Below, piece by piece: positions 1 through 5,301 of a stretch of DNA of 5,301 nucleotides; the stretch's first letter is position 1; each line of letters opens with the position of its first letter. The position numbers and the translations under genes were made by a program. The stretch spans positions 1 through 5,301 of the forward strand of contig JBMOJH010000158.1 of NCBI GenBank assembly GCA_049316905.1. Direction: 5' to 3'. The notes under the pieces are model-generated. The model searched no databases and was not told where the DNA came from. It saw only the letters and a list, made by a program, of their open reading frames with translations. The DNA is from CAIPVR01 sp049316905 (GTDB lineage: Bacteria; Actinomycetota; Acidimicrobiia; Acidimicrobiales; Microtrichaceae).

Positions 1-30
1 GCTGCTGACGACACATGTGTCGTCAGCAGC
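1..30. repeat. Perfect 30-bp palindrome downstream of tpiA (terminator stem or operator)
   Basis: The left half GCTGCTGACGACACA is followed directly by its exact reverse complement, with no mismatch and no spacer. Folded as RNA it gives a stem of about 13 bp with a CATG tetraloop. It begins 39 bases past the tpiA stop on the transcribed (minus) strand, so a transcription terminator is the simplest reading. The T run that would follow on that strand lies outside the window and cannot be judged; on the plus strand no T run follows (the next bases are ATCACAAAGC). A dyad operator for a dimeric repressor of a neighbouring gene is the alternative. The palindrome touches the window edge and may be longer. 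Confidence 0.6.
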
Positions 31-69
31 ATCACAAAGCGGGGACGGGGAGGGCATCCGGGCGGCGAT

Positions 70-849
70 TCAGTGCAGGCGGTACTGCACGATCGCGGCG
101 AACTCGTCCGGGTCCAGGCTGGCGCCGCCCACGAGGGCGCCGTCGACGTCCTCCCGGCCCATCAGCTCCGCGATGTTGCCCGGCTTGACCGAACCGCCGT
201 ACTGGATCCGTACACGGGCCGCGGCGTCGGCACCGAAGGCGGCCTCCACCGTGCGGCGGATGTGGGCGCACATGGCCTGGGCGTCATCGGAGGTGGCGGT
301 CCTCCCGGTGCCGATCGCCCAGATCGGCTCGTAGGCGATGACGAGCGCGCCGACCTTGTCGCCGCCCAGACCGGCGAGTCCGGCCCGCACCTGACCCTCG
401 ACCTTGGCCTCGGCACCGCCGGCCTCGCGCTCCTCGAGCGTCTCGCCGCAGCACATGATCGGGGTCATCCCGTGGGCGAGGACCGCGTGGACCTTCTTGT
501 TGACCGTCTCGTCGGTCTCCCCGAAGTACTCGCGGCGCTCCGAGTGGCCCACGATCACATAGGCCACGTCGAGCTTGGCGAGCATCGGCGGCGCCACCTC
601 GCCGGTGAACGCGCCCTGGTCCTCCCAGTGGCAGTCCTGGGCGCCGAGGGTGATCTTCATCCGGTCGGACTCGATCAGGGTCTGCACGGAGCGCAGGTCG
701 GTGAACGGCGGGTGCACCGTCACGGTGACGTTCTCGTGGTCCTCACGGTCGAGGCGGTAGTGCAGCTTCTGCACCGCCTGGATGGCCTCGAAGTGGTTCT
801 TGTGCATCTTCCAGTTGCCGCTGATGATCGGCGTGCGCTGGGTGGCCAT
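70..849 (-). CDS. tpiA: Triosephosphate isomerase
   Basis: Cytosolic TIM-barrel enzyme that interconverts dihydroxyacetone phosphate and glyceraldehyde 3-phosphate in glycolysis and gluconeogenesis. The 259-residue product has the normal bacterial length and every catalytic element is visible: GNWKMHK with catalytic Lys14, GHSERR with the electrophile His102, AYEP with the base Glu174, the flexible loop PIWAIGTG (175-182), and the phosphate-gripping segments YGGS (217-220) and GGASL (241-245). The ATG at 849 is preceded by GGAGG (854-858) four bases away, which fixes the start. It lies 55 bases after pgk in the same direction and is the last glycolytic gene of the series. In many Actinobacteria secG follows; here the window ends first. 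Nothing suggests damage or transfer. Confidence 0.98.
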   Translation of the reverse strand: MATQRTPIISGNWKMHKNHFEAIQAVQKLHYRLDREDHENVTVTVHPPFTDLRSVQTLIESDRMKITLGAQDCHWEDQGAFTGEVAPPMLAKLDVAYVIVGHSERREYFGETDETVNKKVHAVLAHGMTPIMCCGETLEEREAGGAEAKVEGQVRAGLAGLGGDKVGALVIAYEPIWAIGTGRTATSDDAQAMCAHIRRTVEAAFGADAAARVRIQYGGSVKPGNIAELMGREDVDGALVGGASLDPDEFAAIVQYRLH

Positions 850-904
850 GGGTCCTCCGGTCGTGGGGATCGGTCCGGCGTTCGGGTGGGTGGGTTCGGG
901 CGGT

Positions 905-2038
905 TCAGGCGTTCGGGGCGGCGCGGAGGGCGTCGAGGCCCGGCAGCGTGCCCTGCTCGATCAGCTCCAGGCTCGCGCCACCACCGGTGGAGATGTGGTC
1001 CACGTCCTCGGCGAGGCCGAACTGCGCGACCGCCGCGGCGGAGTCACCTCCGCCGATCACGGTGAAGCCCCGGCAGTCGGCCACGGCCTGGGCCACCGAA
1101 CGGGTGCCGGCCTCGAACCGCGGGTCCTCGAACACGCCCATCGGGCCGTTCCAGAGCACGGTGCGGGCCTCGCCGATCAGATCGCCGAAGGCCGCTGCGG
1201 AACCGGGCCCGATGTCGAGGCCCATCCAGCCGTCGGGCAGGGAGCGACCGAAGTTGCGCACCTCGCCGCCGGCGGACGGGTCGCCGATCTTCCCGCCGGG
1301 CCCGAGGCCCACCACGTCCTCGGGGAGGTGCAGGCGGTCGCCGTGCTCCTCGAGGAGCTTGGCGCAGGTGTCCACCTGGTCGGCCTCGAAGAGCGAGGCG
1401 CCCACCGGGTGGCCCATCGCACCGAAGAAGGTGAAGCACATTCCGCCGCCGATGACGATGTGGTCCGCGATGTCGAGCAGGGCGGTGAGCACACCGAGCT
1501 TGTCCGACACCTTCGAGCCGCCGGTGATCGCGACGAAGGGCCGCTGCGGCTGCTCACGGATGCCGAGCAGGACCTCGACCTCCTTGGCGAGCAGCCGGCC
1601 CGCGGCCGAGGGCAGCCGCGCCGGCGGGCCGACGATCGAGGCGTGCGCCCGGTGCGAGGCGCCGAAGGCGTCGTTCACGTAGAGGTCCTGGCCCTCCACC
1701 AGGCGGTCCACGAAGGCCGGGTCGTTCGCCGTCTCGCCCGGGTCGAACCGGAGGTTGTCGAGCAACTCCACCCCGGGGGCGAGCTCGGCGAGGCGGGTCC
1801 GCACCGGCTCCACCGAGTAGGCGGGATCCGGGGCGCCCTTCGGCCGGCCCAGGTGCGTGCAGGCGGTGACGGTCGCCCCGCGCCCGGTCAGCCAGTTGAG
1901 GGTGGGCAGGGCGGCACGGATGCGGAGGTCGTCGGTGATGACCCCGTCGCGGAGCGGGACGTTGAAGTCCACCCGCACCAGCACCCGCTTGCCGTCGACC
2001 TCACCGAGGTCCTCCAGCTCCGGCACGCCGAACTTCAT
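905..2038 (-). CDS. pgk: Phosphoglycerate kinase
   Basis: Transfers phosphate from 1,3-bisphosphoglycerate to ADP, giving ATP and 3-phosphoglycerate; cytosolic and monomeric in bacteria. The product has 377 residues, slightly shorter than the usual 390-400. N-domain substrate-binding motifs are present: VRVDFNVP (21-28), THLGRP (61-66), LDNLRFDPGE (93-102) and YVNDAFG followed by SHRAHAS (120-133). C-domain nucleotide-binding motifs follow: GGSKVSDK (173-180), GGGM (197-200), LDIGPGS (274-280), WNGPMGVFE (296-304) and the phosphate-binding GGGDSAAAV and TGGGASLE stretches (329-358). The segment after LPEDVV (239-244) is glycine-rich (GLGPGGKIG) where many homologues have a VVADKF-like run; this is probably lineage variation. 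The ATG at 2038 has GGGGGAG (2044-2050) five bases upstream. A 105-base spacer containing a terminator-like hairpin separates it from gap. Confidence 0.98.
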   Translation of the reverse strand: MKFGVPELEDLGEVDGKRVLVRVDFNVPLRDGVITDDLRIRAALPTLNWLTGRGATVTACTHLGRPKGAPDPAYSVEPVRTRLAELAPGVELLDNLRFDPGETANDPAFVDRLVEGQDLYVNDAFGASHRAHASIVGPPARLPSAAGRLLAKEVEVLLGIREQPQRPFVAITGGSKVSDKLGVLTALLDIADHIVIGGGMCFTFFGAMGHPVGASLFEADQVDTCAKLLEEHGDRLHLPEDVVGLGPGGKIGDPSAGGEVRNFGRSLPDGWMGLDIGPGSAAAFGDLIGEARTVLWNGPMGVFEDPRFEAGTRSVAQAVADCRGFTVIGGGDSAAAVAQFGLAEDVDHISTGGGASLELIEQGTLPGLDALRAAPNA

Positions 2039-2104
2039 GACTGCTCCCCCGTGTGGTTCACGCCGCGATGGCCCTCTCTGCGGTGTCGGTGACCGCGGAC
2101 GGAA

Positions 2105-2132
2105 ACGCCCCGGCCCCGAGGGGCCGGGGCGT
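2105..2132 (-). terminator. GC-rich hairpin with short T run after gap
   Basis: On the minus strand a perfect 12-bp stem (ACGCCCCGGCCC with GGGCCGGGGCGT) closes a 4-base loop. It starts 11 bases past the last base of the gap stop codon. The last stem base and the next two are T, then CC, so the U tract is short (TTTCC). Shape and position fit an intrinsic terminator that ends part of the gap transcripts, or a 3' stabilising stem left after processing. It lies between two genes that otherwise look like one operon, so partial read-through into pgk-tpiA, or a separate pgk promoter in 2039-2104, would be needed. I see no convincing promoter there. Confidence 0.7.
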
Positions 2133-2143
2133 CACCCGTTGCG

Positions 2144-3154
2144 TCACTGGTTGGCGGCGCCGACGATCTTCGCCAGGTCCACCAGCCGGTTGGAGTACCC
2201 CGACTCGTTGTCGTACCAGGACAGGACCTTGATCAGGTTCCCCTGCGCCATGGTGAGGCCGGAGTCGAAGATCGAGCTGAACGGCGAGCCGACGATGTCG
2301 GAGGAGACCAGCGGCTCCTCGCTGTAGTCGAGGATGCCCTTGAGGCGACCCTCGGACGCCGCGGCGCGGAACGCCGCGTTGACCTCGTCCACCGTGACGT
2401 CCTTGTCCAGCAGGCCGGTGAAGTCGGTGATGGAGCCGGTCGGCACCGGCACGCGGAGGGACGTGCCGTCGAGGCGGCCCTTCATCGACTCGAGCACGAG
2501 GGCCGTGGCCCGGGCGGCGCCGGTGGAGGTCGGCACGATGTTGATGGCGGCGGCACGGGCCCGGCGCAGGTCGCTGTGGGGGCCGTCGACCAGCATCTGG
2601 TCACCGGTGTAGGCGTGGATCGTGTTCATCAGCCCCTTCTGCACGCCGAAGGCGTCGTCGAGGACCTTGATGAGGGGCACGAAGCAGTTGGTGGTGCACG
2701 AGGCGTTGGACACCACGATGTCCTTGGCCGGGTCGAACGTGTCGTCGTTGACGCCCACCACGAACGTGGCGTCGGCCTCGGTGCACGGGGCCGAGACGAT
2801 CACGCGGGGCGCGCCACCCTCGAGGTGGGCGGCGGCCTTCTCACGGCTGGTGAAGATGCCGGTCGACTCGATCACCACGTCCACGCCGAGCTCGCCCCAC
2901 GGGATGTCGGCCGGGTTCCGCTCGGAGGTCACCTTGATGACGTCGCCGTCGACCTTGATCCCGCCGTCGACCACCTCGACCGTGCCCGGGTAGGCACCGG
3001 CCACGGAGTCCCGCTTCAGCAGGTGGGCCATGGTGTCGAGCGAGCCCAGGTCGTTCACGGCGACGAAATCGATGTCGGCGCCCTGCTGCTTGGTGGCCCG
3101 CAGGAAGTTCCGGCCGATCCGGCCGAAGCCGTTGATGCCCACGCGAATGCTCAT
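2144..3154 (-). CDS. gap: Glyceraldehyde-3-phosphate dehydrogenase, type I (NAD-dependent)
   Basis: Oxidises glyceraldehyde 3-phosphate with NAD+ and phosphate to 1,3-bisphosphoglycerate, the substrate of the next gene's product. The 336-residue length is typical. The Rossmann signature GINGFGRIGRNF covers residues 6-17, and VAVND (31-35) ends in the acidic residue that favours NAD+ over NADP+. The active site shows SNASCTTN with nucleophile Cys153, and the activating His180 in NTIHAYTGDQ. Substrate contacts TSTGAA (209-214) and the C-terminal WYDNESGYSNR (313-323) are intact. The ATG at 3154 opens the canonical MSIRVGINGFG and is preceded by AGGGGAG (3158-3164); an in-frame ATG at 3214 would add 20 residues foreign to the family and was not chosen. 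The context (rapZ-yvcK before, pgk-tpiA after) marks it as the main glycolytic GAPDH. Confidence 0.98.
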   Translation of the reverse strand: MSIRVGINGFGRIGRNFLRATKQQGADIDFVAVNDLGSLDTMAHLLKRDSVAGAYPGTVEVVDGGIKVDGDVIKVTSERNPADIPWGELGVDVVIESTGIFTSREKAAAHLEGGAPRVIVSAPCTEADATFVVGVNDDTFDPAKDIVVSNASCTTNCFVPLIKVLDDAFGVQKGLMNTIHAYTGDQMLVDGPHSDLRRARAAAINIVPTSTGAARATALVLESMKGRLDGTSLRVPVPTGSITDFTGLLDKDVTVDEVNAAFRAAASEGRLKGILDYSEEPLVSSDIVGSPFSSIFDSGLTMAQGNLIKVLSWYDNESGYSNRLVDLAKIVGAANQ

Positions 3155-3292
3155 CGTCTCCCCTGGCGTCAGAGATGTCGTCCCGGGCCTCGGTGCCCGG
3201 GATCGGCCCACCATGCGAGCACTCCGCGCGCCCGGAGTCCAATCAGCCCCCGGCCCGCGGGCAGGCCGCTGACCGCAACGCGGCCCGGCCGC
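3155..3292 (-). other. Intergenic region between yvcK and gap, lacking whiA
   Basis: These 138 bases hold no credible reading frame. In most Actinobacteria this is where whiA sits. The stretch holds a stem-loop near gap (described separately), a 6-bp imperfectly placed repeat ACTCCG with CGGAGT (3221-3238), a 10-bp palindrome GCCCGCGGGC (3253-3262), and GGCCGC with GCGGCC just past the yvcK stop (3264-3285). None is followed by a T run. A TTGGAC hexamer on the minus strand (near 3236-3241) could be a -35 element for gap, but no matching -10 is visible, so I do not call a promoter. Confidence 0.6.
3181..3202 (-). promoter_or_regulatory. Stem-loop in the gap leader
   Basis: TCCCGGGC pairs perfectly with GCCCGGGA around a 6-base loop (ACCGAG on the minus strand). 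It ends 26 bases before the gap start codon. The following bases (CGACATCTC) hold no U tract, so it is unlikely to be a strong intrinsic terminator for yvcK. A leader stem that protects the 5' end of an abundant gap mRNA, or a processing boundary between the yvcK and gap parts of a longer transcript, are reasonable readings. In DNA this rich in GC a stem of this size can also arise by chance. Confidence 0.4.
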
Positions 3293-4168
3293 TCAGACGA
3301 GTCCCGCGAGGACCGCGCCCAGGAGGTCGGGGTCATGGGCCAGGCCCGAGGGGCGGGCCACCGTGGCCGCCACCACGGCACAGGCGAGCTCCCCCGGCTC
3401 CGGCGACGCCATGGTGGACGGATCGTGGATCACCACATCGGGCTCCACCCCGTGACGGGCGAGCGCCTGCACGTGGTCGACGACGCCGTAGCCCTCGGAC
3501 TCGCCGCCCTGGGGTCGCAGGTTGCACACGTAGACGAGGGGCGCCGCGGTGTCCCGGAGGGCCCGGCCGATGTCCTCCACCGCGGTGGCCGCCAGTACGG
3601 AGGTGAAGAGGGAGCCCGGCCCGAGCACCACCTGGTCCGCAGTGAGGATGGCCCGCACGGCGTCGGAGCAGGCCGGCGCGTCGGGCGGCTCCAGCGTGAT
3701 GCGTTCGACATCCGCGCGCGCCGCAACGGCGACCTGGCCGTGGACCTCCCCGCCGGAGGCGACCACCGCCCGGAGCTCCACCGGCACGGAGGTGGCGGGC
3801 AGCACCCGGCCGACCGCACCGAGCAGCAGTCCCACCTCGTCGAGGGCGCGGACGAGGTCGCCCTCGCTCTCCTCGAGCGCCGCGATCAACAGGTTGCCGA
3901 ACGCGTGGCCGGCGAGCTCGCCGTCCGCGAAGCGGTGCTCCATCGCCCGGCTCAGAGCGGACGGCTGACCGGCCAACGCCACGAGGCACTTGCGGAGGTC
4001 GCCCGGCGCCGGCCGTGGCGTGGCCCGGCGGAGGCGTCCGGTGGAGCCGCCGTCATCCGCGACCGCGACCACCGCCGTGACCTCGCCCGCGTAGCCGCGC
4101 ACGGCGCGCAGGCTCGCAGCGAGGCCGTGGCCACCGCCCACCGCCACCACGCGCGGACCGGCGCTCAC
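3293..4168 (-). CDS. yvcK: YvcK/CuvA-family gluconeogenesis factor (CofD-like fold)
   Basis: Member of the YvcK family, which resembles the CofD phospholactate transferase. Family members bind UDP-GlcNAc and are needed for growth on gluconeogenic carbon and for normal cell-wall synthesis and shape (B. subtilis YvcK, mycobacterial CuvA). The motifs seen are VVAVGGGHGLA (7-17), VADDGGSTGRLR (36-47), PGDLRKCLVAL (55-65), FGNLL (90-94), GPGSLFTSVL (183-192), YVCNLRPQGGESEGY (213-227) and VVIHD (245-249). The tail of the NLRPQGGESEGY stretch departs from the NLMTQPGET form common in other bacteria. The chosen GTG at 4168 gives 291 residues and overlaps the rapZ TGA as GTGA, which implies translational coupling. 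An in-frame ATG at 4222 would add 18 residues lying inside rapZ. The family assignment is secure; the biochemical activity is not established. Confidence 0.95.
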   Translation of the reverse strand: MSAGPRVVAVGGGHGLAASLRAVRGYAGEVTAVVAVADDGGSTGRLRRATPRPAPGDLRKCLVALAGQPSALSRAMEHRFADGELAGHAFGNLLIAALEESEGDLVRALDEVGLLLGAVGRVLPATSVPVELRAVVASGGEVHGQVAVAARADVERITLEPPDAPACSDAVRAILTADQVVLGPGSLFTSVLAATAVEDIGRALRDTAAPLVYVCNLRPQGGESEGYGVVDHVQALARHGVEPDVVIHDPSTMASPEPGELACAVVAATVARPSGLAHDPDLLGAVLAGLV

Positions 4169-5016
4169 TTCTCCACGTCCCGATGCCGGATCCTGGCCTC
4201 CACGCCGTGCTCCGACAGCCACGCGGCGACCTGCTCGGCCATCGCCACCGACCGGTGCCGCCCGCCGGTGCAGCCGAACGCGACCGTGAGCACCGCGCGA
4301 CCCTCCGACAGGTACGCGGGCAGGAGGAGCTCGAGGAAGCCCTCCACGCGCGCGAGGAACTCCGCCGTGAGCTCGAAGCCGTTCACGTAGTCCTGGATCG
4401 CGGCGTCGAGGCCGCTCAGCGGCCGCAGCGACTCCTCCCAGTACGGGTTGGGCAGGAAGCGGCAGTCGAAGACGAGATCCACATCGGGCGGTACGCCGTG
4501 CTTGTACCCGAACGACATGATCGTGACCTGGGTGCGGGCCGCGTCGTCGCCGTCGGCGAACAGCTCCGTCACCCGGGCGCGGAGGCCGTGGACGTTGAGG
4601 TCCGAGGTGTCGATCACCACGTCCGCGCCCTCGCGGACACCCTCGAGGAGCGCGCGCTCGTCGGTGATGGCCGCCTCGACCGACCCGGCGCGGGCCAGCA
4701 GCGGGTGACGCCGCTTCGACTCGCCGTACCGGCGCACGAGGGTGGCGTCATCGGCGTCGAGGAAGACCGTGCGGACCCCCGCACCGGTGCCACGGAGCTC
4801 CTCGATGGCCGGTGCCACCTCGGCGAGGTCGGTGCCCACGCCCACGACGAGGGCGACCGGCGAGCCCGTGTCCTGGAACCGCGCGAGCTCGGCCACCTTG
4901 GGGATGAGCTCGGACGGCAGGTTGTCGATCACGAACCAGCCGAGGTCCTCGAGCGTGTTGCCCACCTGCGTGCGGCCGGCGCCCGAGAGCCCGGTGATCA
5001 CCACGAACTCCGACAT
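4165..5016 (-). CDS. rapZ: RNase adapter protein RapZ (YvcJ family P-loop protein)
   Basis: Nucleotide-binding protein of the RapZ/YvcJ family. In E. coli RapZ senses glucosamine-6-phosphate and presents the sRNA GlmZ to RNase E; in Gram-positive bacteria the role is less clear. The product is 283 residues, matching the E. coli length. The N-terminal kinase-like domain has the P-loop GLSGAGRT (9-16), where Arg15 replaces the usual Lys, a change I recall as common in actinobacterial homologues. It also has LEDLGWFVIDNLP (22-34) and DTSDLNVHGLR (136-146). The C-terminal domain has SFGYKHGVPPDVDLVFDCRF (168-187), LPNPYW (188-193) and GCTGGRHRSV (248-257), the last matching the conserved metabolite-binding region. 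The ATG at 5016 fits family length although its Shine-Dalgarno is weak (GTGGG). The open frame continues upstream to 5295, but that extension has no family character. It is the first gene of the minus-strand series. Confidence 0.96.
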   Translation of the reverse strand: MSEFVVITGLSGAGRTQVGNTLEDLGWFVIDNLPSELIPKVAELARFQDTGSPVALVVGVGTDLAEVAPAIEELRGTGAGVRTVFLDADDATLVRRYGESKRRHPLLARAGSVEAAITDERALLEGVREGADVVIDTSDLNVHGLRARVTELFADGDDAARTQVTIMSFGYKHGVPPDVDLVFDCRFLPNPYWEESLRPLSGLDAAIQDYVNGFELTAEFLARVEGFLELLLPAYLSEGRAVLTVAFGCTGGRHRSVAMAEQVAAWLSEHGVEARIRHRDVEK

Positions 5017-5032
5017 CGCGCCCACGCTACCC

Positions 5033-5074
5033 GGGAACTTTTTCCCATCGGTCGGGAAGGCCCCCGTGGGGGCC
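5033..5074 (-). promoter_or_regulatory. rapZ leader with two alternative hairpins plus a fixed stem
   Basis: On the minus-strand RNA the order is: GGCCCC/GGGGCC stem (5074-5059, loop CACG), UUCCC (5058-5054), GGGAA (5046-5042), UUCCC (5037-5033). The central GGGAA can pair with the UUCCC before it (7-base loop) or the one after it (4-base loop AAAG), but not both. The second pairing ends 16 bases before the rapZ start codon, close enough to affect ribosome access. The pairing options are read directly from the sequence; a regulatory role is inference, and the 5-bp stems are short. Confidence 0.35.
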
Positions 5075-5085
5075 ACGGTTACATC

Positions 5086-5131
5086 GGATGCGGTCGTGAC
5101 CCCCCCCCATATCCCCGTCCCGACCGCATCC
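5086..5131. repeat. 11-bp inverted repeat flanking a C9 tract between rapZ and the divergent gene
   Basis: GGATGCGGTCG (5086-5096) recurs as its exact reverse complement CGACCGCATCC (5121-5131), with 24 bases between the arms. The spacer holds nine consecutive C (5100-5108) followed by ATATCCCC. The core GCGGTCG appears again at 5244-5250, closer to the divergent gene. The arms could be a regulator's paired binding sites in a shared divergent control region, or the stem of a long hairpin. The perfect match makes pure chance less likely, but no known operator is recognised. Confidence 0.5.
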
Positions 5132-5138
5132 CCCACAC

Positions 5139-5181
5139 CCGAAGAGCGAGAGGGCTCCGGTCCTCTCGCTCTCGGCGTTTT
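5139..5181 (+). terminator. Terminator-like stem and T4 run facing the divergent gene
   Basis: AGAGCGAGAGG (5143-5153) pairs with CCTCTCGCTCT (5162-5172) around an 8-base loop. With one bulged A (5142) the stem extends by CCG/CGG to 5139-5175. Two bases later comes TTTT (5178-5181). This is a plus-strand intrinsic-terminator shape, yet no plus-strand gene lies upstream of it in the window and its end is 116 bases before the plus-strand start codon at 5298. It may therefore end a short leader or small RNA, act as an attenuator for the divergent gene, or block plus-strand transcription. On the minus strand no T run follows, so it should not stop transcription toward rapZ. Confidence 0.5.
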
Positions 5182-5297
5182 CCGGCCGGGGCGCACGCCG
5201 ACGGTCCGGTGCACCGGCCGTTTGCAGTGGCCGAGTGCATCCGGCGGTCGCCCGGCGGACGAATCCTGTACACCAGCGCCTAGAAGGAGACCCACCC

Positions 5298-5301
5298 ATG
5301 C
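5298..5301 (+). CDS. Start of a divergent gene, cut off by the window edge
   Basis: An ATG at 5298-5300 follows AAGGAG (5284-5289) with an 8-base gap, the best-placed Shine-Dalgarno in the window. Only the start codon and one more base are visible, so nothing can be said about the product. The call rests on the RBS spacing and on the gene-free structured region that precedes it, which is what a divergent gene would need. It would be transcribed away from rapZ. Confidence 0.55.

Larger units (their letters stand above)
5017..5297. other. Divergent intergenic control region between rapZ and a plus-strand gene
   Basis: This 281-base gap should hold the promoter for rapZ-yvcK and the promoter for the plus-strand gene at the right edge. 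Besides the elements listed separately, it contains a perfect 12-bp palindrome CCGGTGCACCGG (5206-5217). TTGCAG (5222-5227) on the plus strand resembles a -35 hexamer, but no -10 stands at the right distance, and I found no convincing promoter on either strand. It has fewer long open frames with family character than the rest of the window, and no uvrC remnant, although uvrC often precedes rapZ in Actinobacteria. Confidence 0.5.

Noticed and set aside
880..917. Three copies of GTTCGGG around the pgk-tpiA junction (880, 894, 911)
   Set aside because: The copies are short and unevenly spaced, and one lies in the pgk coding end; most likely GC-rich coincidence.
73..1065. A 330-codon open frame on the plus strand, opposite tpiA and the end of pgk
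   Set aside because: Antisense to conserved genes, Arg/Gly/His-rich, no recognisable domain.
782..2092. A 436-codon open frame on the plus strand, opposite pgk
   Set aside because: Antisense to an intact pgk with all motifs; the composition is that of a shadow frame and no family is recognised.
2080..2096. Small inverted repeat GCGGT/ACCGC upstream of pgk as a possible operator
   Set aside because: Five-base arms are too short to stand out in DNA of this composition, and no promoter is visible beside them.
2576..4390. A 604-codon open frame on the plus strand, opposite gap, yvcK and rapZ
   Set aside because: It is antisense to three well-identified genes, crosses their boundaries, and is rich in His, Arg, Gly and Val with no recognisable domain. 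Long antisense frames are expected in very GC-rich coding DNA.
4183..5283. A 366-codon open frame on the plus strand, opposite rapZ and running through the intergenic region
   Set aside because: Antisense to rapZ, with low-complexity shadow composition, and it ends just before the well-placed RBS and ATG of the true plus-strand gene.
5017..5295. N-terminal extension of rapZ to an upstream ATG at 5295
   Set aside because: It would add 93 residues with no similarity to the family, and the MSEFVVITG start at 5016 already gives the normal length.

Overview
The window is a compact piece of core bacterial chromosome. It is very GC-rich by eye, and codon third positions are almost all G or C. It carries the lower-glycolysis genes gap-pgk-tpiA and, just upstream, the regulatory pair rapZ-yvcK. 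All five lie on the minus strand, so transcription runs from about position 5016 down to 70. The combination of rapZ, yvcK, gap, pgk and tpiA, the Arg-type P-loop in RapZ and the GC content point to Actinomycetota (Actinobacteria). A deep branch such as Acidimicrobiia is a plausible guess, but nothing here proves it.

Layout in the direction of transcription: a gene-free region at about 5017-5297 is rich in inverted repeats and separates rapZ from a divergent plus-strand gene. Only the RBS and start codon of that gene are in view, at the right edge. rapZ (5016-4165) overlaps yvcK (GTG start at 4168) by four bases in a GTGA arrangement. A 138-base intergenic stretch with a small hairpin follows, then gap (3154-2144). 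Ten bases past the gap stop is a strong GC hairpin with a short T run, which resembles an intrinsic terminator. pgk (2038-905) and tpiA (849-70) come next, each with a good Shine-Dalgarno. The left edge of the window is a perfect 30-bp palindrome, 39 bases past the tpiA stop.

How the genes work together: GAPDH, PGK and TIM catalyse adjacent steps between triose phosphates and 3-phosphoglycerate. RapZ and YvcK belong to families linked to amino-sugar and cell-envelope precursor metabolism and to growth on gluconeogenic carbon. The cluster therefore joins central carbon flux to its likely regulators. Most Actinobacteria have whiA between yvcK and gap, and uvrC before rapZ. Neither is in this window, which is its clearest departure from the usual arrangement.

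I see no mobile element, CRISPR array, tRNA or rRNA, and no clearly novel protein system. The observations most worth checking are non-coding: the structured region between rapZ and the divergent gene (mutually exclusive hairpins, an 11-bp inverted repeat around a C9 tract, and a terminator-like stem facing the divergent gene) and the perfect palindrome at the left edge.
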